Below, in pieces: positions 22,825-27,905 of a stretch of 27,905 bases of DNA. The notes below the pieces were generated by a model. It was not told where the DNA came from. It saw only the letters and a list, made by a program, of their open reading frames with translations, and searched no databases. This DNA comes from a virus. The stretch is taken from IMG/VR virus record IMGVR_UViG_3300046536_000107, positions 1 to 27,905 of that record. One strand, given 5' to 3'. How positions within the stretch are numbered: the stretch's first letter is position 1; every line of letters starts with the position of its first letter. The translations under genes were made by a program, and so were the position numbers.

Positions 22825-23508
22825 ATGGCCATCTCCTACTACCCCTTCGAAAACGCCGACACAACCGAGACGCAATACAGCTCCCTGACGCGCGAGTTTC
22901 AGGAGTCGGGCGTTTGTGACTCGGCCGGCGGGACCGGCCTCAAGGTCTCCGTGGGGTCCGGCTCATCCGTGAACATCCTCGCCGGCTCCGCGATCCTGCG
23001 CGGGTTTCAGGTCATCAGCGACGCGACCGAGAACCGCACGGTCACCGGCCCGGCCGCCTCGACGCGGATTGACCTCGTGGTCGCCCGCCTGGACCCGACA
23101 GCGAACACGATCAATTTCTTCGTGGTCGCAGGAACGCCGGGCTCCGGTTCCGCGCCCGCGCCGGCCAGCTCGCTGACGGACGTCTTCGAAATCCCGCTCG
23201 CAACCGTCACGGTCTCGACCTCTGGAACGCTGACCGTCGCCGACGCCCGCCCGTTCGTCGGCATGCGCGTCCGCGTGCACAGCAACGCGACCCGTCCGGC
23301 GCCGAACGCGGTCCGCCTCGGTCAGCTCGCCTTCAACACGGACACGTTGTCGTACGAGTACAGCAACGGCTCGGCGTGGGGCGCGCTGCTCCCGACCCTG
23401 GTGAACCAGGCGACGAAGTGGGGGCCGGGCAGCGGTTACGCGCTGATCGTGTCGACGAGCACGCCGCCCGTTACGGCGAACACCGTTTGGATCAAGCCCA
23501 CCGCGTAA
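22825..23508 (+). CDS. Minor tail protein
   Basis: 227 aa. The ATG at 22825 has AAGGA about 10 nt upstream; a TTG two codons earlier is less likely. The region around residues 30-110 (VNILAGSAILRGFQVISDATENRTV, RIDLVVARLDPTANTINFFVVAGTPG) is typical of baseplate-type minor tail proteins found after the Tal gene in actinophages. The C-terminus has a short tip motif (LGQLAFNTDTLSYEYSNGSAW, ending VWIKP). It probably forms part of the tail tip or a side fibre. Exact role unknown. Confidence 0.75.
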   Translation: MAISYYPFENADTTETQYSSLTREFQESGVCDSAGGTGLKVSVGSGSSVNILAGSAILRGFQVISDATENRTVTGPAASTRIDLVVARLDPTANTINFFVVAGTPGSGSAPAPASSLTDVFEIPLATVTVSTSGTLTVADARPFVGMRVRVHSNATRPAPNAVRLGQLAFNTDTLSYEYSNGSAWGALLPTLVNQATKWGPGSGYALIVSTSTPPVTANTVWIKPTA

Positions 23509-23520
23509 GGACCGCAACTC

Positions 23521-24627
23521 ATGCCAAGCTATTACGGGTCGACGGCCGATGGCGGGCGCGTTTACATCACGGTCAGCCTGGTCAGTCAGTCGCAGGCGAA
23601 CAACAACTCGGCGATCTCGTGGGTGTTCGGATGGGATTTCATCAGCTCACCTTACGACCGCGAGCTAGATAACGGGTACGTCGTGATTGACGGCGTCGCC
23701 CGCTACAACGTGCCCGGCCGCGTCCGTGACTACCCGCTCGGCCGCAGCGGAGCCGGGTTCTATCAGGTTGCCTCCGGTTCCTTCACGGTCGGGCACGACG
23801 CGAACGGCTACCACACCGTTGCCGTTGACGGTCACCTTCAGGGATACCCGAGCGCTTACTCGGCACTGACGTCAATTGGCCAGTTCGTGCTACCGCGCAT
23901 CCCGAAGCCCCCGGGCGCCCCGGGCGTTCCAGGGCTTTCGCTTGCGGCGGGGTCAGGCCCGAACTCCCGAACCATCAACATCACTATTCCGTTCCCGTCC
24001 GATGACGGCGGTTCGGCGATCAACTCGTTCCGGATACAGGTCGCGACGGATTCCGGGTTCTCGAACATCGCGGCGGACTACACGACCGGCTACGGGTCGA
24101 CTTTCACCGGGAACTACGCGACCACGTACTACGTGCGCGCGTGGGCGAACAACAACATCGGGACCGGTCCGGTGAGCGGTACCGCGAACATCAGGACCGG
24201 CGCCGACGTTCCGACCTCGCCGACCATCACCGCTCCCATAGGGCCGATCGGCCCGACCAGTGTCACTGTCGCGTGGTCGCCGCCATACACGAACAACGGC
24301 TCTGCCGTGACCGGGTACACGCTCCAGTGCGCGACCGACTCGCAGTTCGCGAACGTCGTTAAGTCGTACTCCGGTCTCGCCGGCCCGTCGTACACGATTA
24401 CGGGCCTGAACCCCTCGACCACGTACTACCTCCGCGTGTCTGCTCAGAACGCCGTGGGGTCGGGTCCCTACTCGCCCGTGCCGCAGTTCCAGACACTTCC
24501 GTCCGTGCTGCTGCCGAACTCGGCCGGCACGGCGTGGGCCGACGCGGTCGTCTACATCGTGTCCGGCGGTCAGTGGGTGCCAGCGCAGATCAAGACCCGT
24601 TCAACAGATGGGACAGCGTGGGCGTAG
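23521..24627 (+). CDS. Minor tail protein with two fibronectin type III domains
   Basis: 368 aa, ATG with AAGGA upstream at about 9 nt. The N-terminal domain (about 1-127; RVYITVSLVSQSQANNNSAISW..., GSFTVGHDANGYHTVAVDG) resembles the DUF859-type siphovirus tail region. Two Fn3 domains follow (about 129-228 and 230-327), the second with the clear TYYLRVSAQNAVGSGPYSP strand. The first is more diverged. The end (WADAVVYIVSGGQWVPAQIKT) is a short Trp-rich tip common in actinophage tail proteins. Fn3 domains in tail proteins are generally taken to hold the virion loosely on cell-surface sugars. Confidence 0.82.
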   Translation: MPSYYGSTADGGRVYITVSLVSQSQANNNSAISWVFGWDFISSPYDRELDNGYVVIDGVARYNVPGRVRDYPLGRSGAGFYQVASGSFTVGHDANGYHTVAVDGHLQGYPSAYSALTSIGQFVLPRIPKPPGAPGVPGLSLAAGSGPNSRTINITIPFPSDDGGSAINSFRIQVATDSGFSNIAADYTTGYGSTFTGNYATTYYVRAWANNNIGTGPVSGTANIRTGADVPTSPTITAPIGPIGPTSVTVAWSPPYTNNGSAVTGYTLQCATDSQFANVVKSYSGLAGPSYTITGLNPSTTYYLRVSAQNAVGSGPYSPVPQFQTLPSVLLPNSAGTAWADAVVYIVSGGQWVPAQIKTRSTDGTAWA

Positions 24628-24630
24628 CTC

Positions 24631-24924
24631 ATGGACTCAACGATTACCGCCGCCATCATCGCGACCCTGCCAGGCGCCGCGACACTCGTCCTCGCCGCCC
24701 GCAACCGGCGCCACACCGCCGTAATCCGGGCCGAGGTCAAGAACTCCCACACGACCAATCTCCGCGAGGACGTCGACAGAGTGCTCGACAAGCTTGACGC
24801 CGTGATCGATGGTCAGGCGCGCCACGACTCTGAGATCTCCGGGCTCCGCGCTGACATGCGCGTCGAGCGTAAGGAACGCCTCGCCCTCGCCGAACGCCTT
24901 AAGGAGGCACCGCCCCATGAGTGA
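24631..24924 (+). CDS. DUF2746-like membrane protein; holin candidate
   Basis: 97 aa. One N-terminal transmembrane segment (about residues 5-23; ITAAIIATLPGAATLVLAA) is followed by the RRHTAVIRAEVKNSHTTNLREDVDR stretch (in parts) typical of the DUF2746 family found beside lysins in actinophages, then a charged coiled coil to the end. It starts 3 nt after the tail gene and overlaps the lysin start by 8 nt, so it belongs to the lysis cassette. It may be a holin, a holin partner or a spanin-like factor. Since a two-TM r1t-type holin is encoded at the end of the next frame, an accessory role is as likely as the main holin role. Confidence 0.72.
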   Translation: MDSTITAAIIATLPGAATLVLAARNRRHTAVIRAEVKNSHTTNLREDVDRVLDKLDAVIDGQARHDSEISGLRADMRVERKERLALAERLKEAPPHE

Positions 24925-26641
24925 TGCAGGACTCGACTATGCATGGGCACACCCCGACCTGAACACCGCATGGAACTCGGGCTACCGGTTTATGTGCCGC
25001 TACCTGTCTTGGCTCCCGAACGGGAAGGTCATCACAGTCGCGGAGTATCAGCAGCTCCTCGCGAAGGGCTTCGAGGTCGCCCTGAACTGGGAATATGGCG
25101 CCAAGGACCAGTTGGGCGCCGCCGCGTCCGGCAAGCTGCACGCGGCCGAGGCCGTCCGCCAGGCGCGCGCGCTCGGGTACCCGGCAGGGAAGACGATCTA
25201 TTTCTCGGCCGACTTCGACGCGACCGAGGCGCAGCAAGCCCCGATCAACGCCTACATGGCAGCCGCGAAGGCGATTCTTCACGCGGCCGGCTACCGCATC
25301 GGCATCTACGGGGGCTTCTACGTCGTCAAGCGCGCGTTCGACGCGGGCGTCACTGACGACGGATGGCAGACCTACGGGTGGTCCGGCGGTCAGTGGGACT
25401 CGCGCGCTGCGATCCGCCAGGACCACAACGAGATTCAGTGCGGCGGCGCGGACTGCGACCACAACACCCGCGTAGGCGCCACCTACCTCGCCGGCGGGCA
25501 CTCGGCCGCCCCGGCTCCGCCCCCCCCGGCTCCGCACCCGCCTGCGCCGACGCCGCCCCCGCCCTCGACCGCGCGGACCTACACGGTCCAGAGCGGCGAT
25601 TCGCTGTCGGGCATCGCGGCGAGGTTCGGGATCGGGGATTGGCACACGCTCTACAACGCGAACGTGCGTGTCATCGGCTCAAACCCGAACCTGATCCGCG
25701 CGGGTCAGGTGCTCACGATCCCGGGGGCCTCCGCGCCGGCCCCGCCGCCCCCGCCGGCTCCCGCTCCGCCCCCGCCGCCCCCGACGACCACGAAGAGTGT
25801 CCCGAAGACCTACACGGTCCAGAGCGGCGACAACTTGTCGGCCATCGCGGCGAAGTTCGGGATCAGGGATTGGCACACGCTCTACAACGCGAACGCGCAC
25901 GTCGTCGGTTCGAACCCGAACCTGATCCGCGCCGGCGAAGTGCTGACGATCCCTGGTCAGTTCGTGACCGTCACGGTCAAGGCCGCCGCTGCTCCAATCG
26001 TGCGCGCCGTCGCGCCGCCGGCCGTCACGCCCAACGTTGCGCCGCCGCCTCCCCCGCCGCCGCCGCCGCCGGCCCCGGTCGCGGTCGAGGCGCCGGCCCC
26101 CGCTCCGCCGCCGGCCCCGGTCGTAGTCGAGGCGCCGGCCCCCGCTCCGCCGCCGCCGGCTCCCGCCACGCCAGTCGAGAGCCCGGCTCCGCCGCCGGCT
26201 CCAGCCCCCGCAGCGCCCGCCGAGGCACCTGCCCCGGCCCCTGTGCCCGCGCCCGCCAGCGAGGCGCACAGCGCCCCCTCATGGACCGACGAGATTACGG
26301 CCGCCGTGGTCCGGGCCGAGGCGATCATTCACCACCTGCCCACCGTCGAGGTTCCCGTCGTTCCCGACGACCTCGCGCCCGCACCGGAAGGAAGCCCCCG
26401 CGCTATGTTCACCCGCGCCTATTGGCAGTACATCGCAGAGCGTTCGATCAAGACGTTCGTTCAGTCCCTCGTCGCCCTGCTGGGCATCGGGCAGACGAAC
26501 ATGATCTCCGTCAACTGGTCGAACATGGCGGCCGTCGCGGGTAGTGCGGCGCTCGTCTCCGTGCTGACCTCGATCAGCTCGCTGTCGGGCTCAGCGGTCG
26601 TCGAGCCGGTCGACACGCACCCCTCGGCCAACCTCAAGTAA
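24917..26641 (+). CDS. Endolysin: DUF1906 catalytic domain, two LysM, Pro/Ala linker, fused r1t-type holin
   Basis: 574 aa, ATG with AAGGAGG upstream. Residues 1-200 are a DUF1906 glycosidase-like domain (start GLDYAWAHPDLNTAWNSGYRF; TIYFSADFDAT and YRIGIYGGFYVVKRA mark the barrel strands). Two LysM wall-binding domains (about 221-270 and 298-348) each start YTVQSGD and end VLTIPG. A long Pro/Ala region follows (about 355-460). The last 78 residues (497-574, from MFTRAYWQYIAERSIKTFVQS) have the sequence and two hydrophobic segments of an r1t-type holin. Lysin and holin are normally separate genes, so this is a fusion or a locus with an internal start. A dispersed box lies at 26027 in the linker. 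Confidence 0.88.
   Translation: MSDAGLDYAWAHPDLNTAWNSGYRFMCRYLSWLPNGKVITVAEYQQLLAKGFEVALNWEYGAKDQLGAAASGKLHAAEAVRQARALGYPAGKTIYFSADFDATEAQQAPINAYMAAAKAILHAAGYRIGIYGGFYVVKRAFDAGVTDDGWQTYGWSGGQWDSRAAIRQDHNEIQCGGADCDHNTRVGATYLAGGHSAAPAPPPPAPHPPAPTPPPPSTARTYTVQSGDSLSGIAARFGIGDWHTLYNANVRVIGSNPNLIRAGQVLTIPGASAPAPPPPPAPAPPPPPPTTTKSVPKTYTVQSGDNLSAIAAKFGIRDWHTLYNANAHVVGSNPNLIRAGEVLTIPGQFVTVTVKAAAAPIVRAVAPPAVTPNVAPPPPPPPPPPAPVAVEAPAPAPPPAPVVVEAPAPAPPPPAPATPVESPAPPPAPAPAAPAEAPAPAPVPAPASEAHSAPSWTDEITAAVVRAEAIIHHLPTVEVPVVPDDLAPAPEGSPRAMFTRAYWQYIAERSIKTFVQSLVALLGIGQTNMISVNWSNMAAVAGSAALVSVLTSISSLSGSAVVEPVDTHPSANLK
25580..25957 (+). repeat. Tandem LysM duplication
   Basis: The two LysM coding segments repeat with a period of 231 bp (first copy from about 25580, second from about 25811). 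They share long exact stretches, for instance the bases for YTVQSGD and for DWHTLYNAN. Both copies are near-identical at DNA level, so the duplication is recent or is kept similar by recombination. Confidence 0.85.
26027..26038 (+). promoter_or_regulatory. Dispersed 12-bp box, copy 7 (in the lysin linker)
   Basis: Exact ACGCCCAACGTT in the Pro/Ala linker coding part, encoding TPNV. The nine following bases match those after the copy in the portal gene. Confidence 0.5.
26405..26641 (+). CDS. Possible separate r1t-type holin from an internal start
   Basis: An in-frame ATG at 26405 has GGAAGGAAG (26386-26394) 10 nt upstream, a convincing ribosome site inside the lysin frame. Translation from it gives 78 aa: an amphipathic start (MFTRAYWQYIAERSIKTF), a first membrane segment with SLVALLGIG, a polar turn with Asn and Trp, a second segment (AAVAGSAALVSVLTSISSL) and a short polar tail. 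This equals the usual length and layout of r1t-type holins, which make the membrane hole that releases the lysin. It is the same reading frame as the lysin, so both a fusion and a free holin may be made. Confidence 0.6.
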   Translation: MFTRAYWQYIAERSIKTFVQSLVALLGIGQTNMISVNWSNMAAVAGSAALVSVLTSISSLSGSAVVEPVDTHPSANLK

Positions 26642-26650
26642 GCTCAAGTC

Positions 26651-26662
26651 ACGCCCAACGTT
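26651..26662 (+). promoter_or_regulatory. Dispersed 12-bp box, copy 8 (after the lysin)
   Basis: Exact ACGCCCAACGTT 9 nt after the lysin stop, abutting the terminator hairpin. Confidence 0.6.
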
Positions 26663-26706
26663 ACGCCCCGCCTAGCTGCCGGATTCCGGCGCTGGGCGGG
26701 GCGTTT
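26663..26706 (+). terminator. Terminator at the end of the lysis cassette
   Basis: ACGCCCCGCC (26663-26672) pairs with GGCGGGGCGT (26695-26704). The stem continues inwards through AGC/GCT and CCGG/CCGG with small bulges, and a short T-run follows. This probably ends the late transcript. Confidence 0.8.
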
Positions 26707-26710
26707 CGCT

Positions 26711-26746
26711 TTGCGATAGCTAGGAGTCGCGCCCTACGATAAGCGC
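26711..26746 (+). promoter_or_regulatory. Promoter of the 26747 gene, leaderless type
   Basis: TTGCGA (26711-26716) and TACGAT (26735-26740) are 18 nt apart, and the -10 ends 6 nt before the ATG. There is no Shine-Dalgarno next to the ATG. The arrangement copies that of the integrase gene. Confidence 0.5.
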
Positions 26747-27385
26747 ATGCCTACTAAGCGTCAGATCGAAGCGGAAATTAAGCGGCAACTCCGCGCCATC
26801 CGGGCACTTCCGGATGATGACCGCGAACGCAAGACGGCGTTGCTGCGCGACCTCGCTGAGAGCACCGTCGAGTTTCGCGAACACTTCGCGCTTAGCTCCG
26901 GTGACGTCGACTGGGCCGGCCGAACGGGCGCCTACCGTGCCGAGATCGCAGAACTGTACTTAGAGGCGGGCTTCCCGCAGGCCGAAGCGAAGGCCATTCA
27001 GAAACTTACGCGCTATCACATCGCCAACACTCTCCGTCAGCGTCTGTCCACCGACGAAATCGAGGCGATAGGGCTGCGCGCCGAGTCGCCGCGCGAACGT
27101 CAGACCGAGCTGCGCTCGCGCACGGCCGCTATCGTCGCCGCCGCCGCCGTGTCTGCCGTCAGCGCTGGCGTCCCTGAGACGGCCGAGGAGCGCATTGCGT
27201 ACCTGCATGGTGTCCTTGCCACCCTCAACGAGGTCGGGCCGCTCAGCGAGGCAGAGAGGGGCAGCAAGGACTACGTTCCGCACTACCGCACCGCTAAGAC
27301 GCTGCTGGACCAGATTGTTCGCACTGCCCGCAACATCGCGAAGACGTGGCCAGCGCCAGAGGGCGAAGACCCCACCATCGCGTGA
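26747..27385 (+). CDS. Unrecognised 212-aa protein; candidate lysogeny regulator
   Basis: I cannot assign a family. The protein is soluble, mostly helical and strongly charged. It has a basic start (MPTKRQIEAEIKRQLRAI), a central part that could include a helix-turn-helix (about 64-105: AEIAELYLEAGFPQAEA, KLTRYHIANTLRQRL), an Ala/Val helix (about 127-140), and a C-terminal part with VPHYRTAKTLLDQIVRTARNI. It stands alone between a late terminator and its own terminator, with a leaderless-type promoter like that of int. It is followed by iteron-like repeats. Repressor genes often show such isolation and leaderless messages. This is inference from context; a replication function is an alternative because of the iterons. 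Confidence 0.6.
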   Translation: MPTKRQIEAEIKRQLRAIRALPDDDRERKTALLRDLAESTVEFREHFALSSGDVDWAGRTGAYRAEIAELYLEAGFPQAEAKAIQKLTRYHIANTLRQRLSTDEIEAIGLRAESPRERQTELRSRTAAIVAAAAVSAVSAGVPETAEERIAYLHGVLATLNEVGPLSEAERGSKDYVPHYRTAKTLLDQIVRTARNIAKTWPAPEGEDPTIA

Positions 27386-27571
27386 GGGTCGCAAAGGGTC
27401 GCAGGGTCGCACGAGTAGGGCCGCAGGGTCGCAGAGGCGCACGCCTTGCGACCCTGTTTTTTGTCTGCACGGTCACATAGTGTCCTAGTTTCTTCCTGTC
27501 CGGATCGGGTGATGGCGCCCGCCTATGCCCGTTTTGGAGGGTCGCAAGGTCGCAAGGGTCGCAGGGACGCA
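27386..27571. repeat. GGGTCGCA iteron cluster
   Basis: Exact GGGTCGCA at 27386, 27396, 27404, 27426, 27539 and 27556; an inverted exact copy at 27447-27454; one-base variants at 27418, 27547 and 27564. Further inverted copies lie at 27700-27707 and, diverged, at 27709-27716. Several are directly adjacent at 8-10 bp spacing. The region has no supportable gene. Iterons of this density mark replication origins or regulator binding regions. Confidence 0.75.
27424..27462 (+). terminator. Intrinsic terminator after the 26747 gene
   Basis: CAGGGTCGCA (27424-27433) and TGCGACCCTG (27447-27456) form the stem, extended by AGGC/GCCT around a GCAC loop, with T6 at 27457-27462. The stem is built from two inverted iteron copies. 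Confidence 0.85.
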
Positions 27572-27610
27572 CGGCTGCCCTCTCGCGATCCGCCGCCGCG
27601 CCGCCACCGC

Positions 27611-27675
27611 TTCCCCCCTTTTTGTAATTCGGACATTCCTACTCTCTCTTCTCTTTTTATATAAGTTCTTACATG
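27611..27675. other. AT-rich, polypyrimidine tract in the iteron region
   Basis: About 65 bases with very low GC for this genome: a C/T-rich run on the + strand ending in TTTTTATATAAG (27654-27665). No good -35 is found for the TATATA on either strand. Next to iterons, such a tract could be the melting region of a replication origin; it could also be a promoter region for a phage-specific factor. Confidence 0.5.
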
Positions 27676-27728
27676 CGCCGGCCTGCTGCGCCCGCGATTT
27701 GCGACCCTTCCGACCCTGCTCGGCGCGG

Positions 27729-27750
27729 GTTTCCCCCCACTCGACATGTA
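27729..27750 (+). promoter_or_regulatory. 22-bp C-run/ACATGTA box, copy C
   Basis: GTTTCCCCCC, ACTCG, ACATGTA, with CCCCGTACA after it. It lies 45 bp before the GTG of the exonuclease-like gene. CCCGTACAA (27752-27760) and TTGTACGGG (27772-27780) form a perfect inverted repeat right after the box, whose right arm overlaps the gene's ribosome site (GGGAAGG, 27778-27784). Confidence 0.6.
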
Positions 27751-27795
27751 CCCCGTACAACAGTCCGCCCTTTGTACGGGAAGGCAGCTCTACCT

Positions 27796-27905
27796 GTGAC
27801 AACGCCCAAAGTTCGTACCCTGACCCGAGGAAACTCCCGCTACTACGTCCACCCGGACACGGGCGCAAAGGTTCCGGGCGTCACCTCGGTCCTCGGTATG
27901 CTCCC
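27796..27905 (+). CDS. Probable phage exonuclease, 5' part only
   Basis: A GTG with GGGAAGG about 11 nt upstream opens a frame that runs off the window after 36 codons. The visible part includes SRYYVHPDTGAKVPGVTSVLGML. This resembles the N-terminus of Cas4/RecB-like PD-(D/E)XK exonucleases of actinophages, where a short hairpin with a Gly-Val-Thr-Ser-Val phrase precedes the nuclease core. The catalytic residues lie outside the window, so the call is tentative. Its place behind box copy C suggests it opens an early DNA-metabolism operon. A one-mismatch dispersed box (ACGCCCAAAGTT, 27802-27813) lies over codons 3 to 6. Confidence 0.5.
   Translation, partial: MTTPKVRTLTRGNSRYYVHPDTGAKVPGVTSVLGML

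Noticed and set aside
25500-26270. Long Pro/Ala reading in the lysin as assembly noise
   Set aside because: The frame stays open through both LysM copies and the linker into a sensible holin-like domain, so it is taken as real coding sequence.
1-27905. CRISPR array, insertion sequence or transposase
   Set aside because: No regularly spaced repeats of suitable length and no transposase motif. The only regular repeats are the short GGGTCGCA iterons.

Overview
The window is the genome, or most of the left and middle part, of a temperate tailed phage with siphovirus morphology. Its host is very probably a high-GC actinomycete, most likely Streptomyces or a relative. The grounds are the very high GC content, frequent GTG starts, actinobacterial families (DUF2637-like, DUF7455-like, DUF2746-like, DUF1906 lysin, ReqiPepy6 Gp37-like tail protein) and two apparently leaderless messages. 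Every supportable gene is on the + strand. Family names come from recognising sequence features, not from a database search.

Layout. 1-2106: three small genes (unknown, 4-TM membrane protein, membrane-anchored exported-domain protein), separated by hairpins. 2107-2152: a 46-bp imperfect inverted repeat that looks like the attP of the adjacent large serine integrase (2174-3604). 3661-5796: an early-type operon behind a conserved 22-bp box. It holds a Cys-cluster microprotein, an unknown gene, an amber-interrupted gene, a dNMP kinase, a zinc-binding DUF7455-like protein and an acidic protein. 5801-7580: a second copy of the box, an HNH endonuclease, three small proteins and a tRNA-Phe(GAA). 7613-16282: packaging and head genes (terminase small and large subunits, portal, MuF-like, scaffold, P22-like coat, a 46-aa ORF, connectors) and the major tail protein. 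16007-24627: tail assembly chaperones with a G GGA AAC -1 frameshift site, tape measure, Dit, a large Tal/receptor-binding candidate with inserted carbohydrate-binding-like and glycine-rich parts, and two more minor tail proteins. 24631-26641: lysis genes, including an endolysin whose reading frame continues into an r1t-type holin. 26747-27385: a lone leaderless gene, possibly a lysogeny regulator. 27386-27795: a non-coding region with about a dozen GGGTCGCA iterons, an AT-rich tract and a third copy of the 22-bp box. 27796-end: start of a probable phage exonuclease.

Three repeat families are not explained by the genes. (1) [A/G]CGCCCAACGTT occurs eight times exactly, always in the direction of transcription, at gene ends, next to hairpins after the coat, major tail and lysin genes, and inside Pro/Ala linkers. 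It resembles phage stoperator families. (2) GTTTCCCCCC-N5-ACATGTA precedes three non-structural transcription units. (3) The GGGTCGCA iterons lie between the candidate regulator and the exonuclease. Together with attP, the integrase and the leaderless gene, these may be the lysogeny and replication control circuits of a phage type whose regulation I do not recognise.

Phage genes lie on both sides of the intact attP candidate. The DNA therefore appears to be a free or circularly permuted phage genome, not a prophage integrated at this site.
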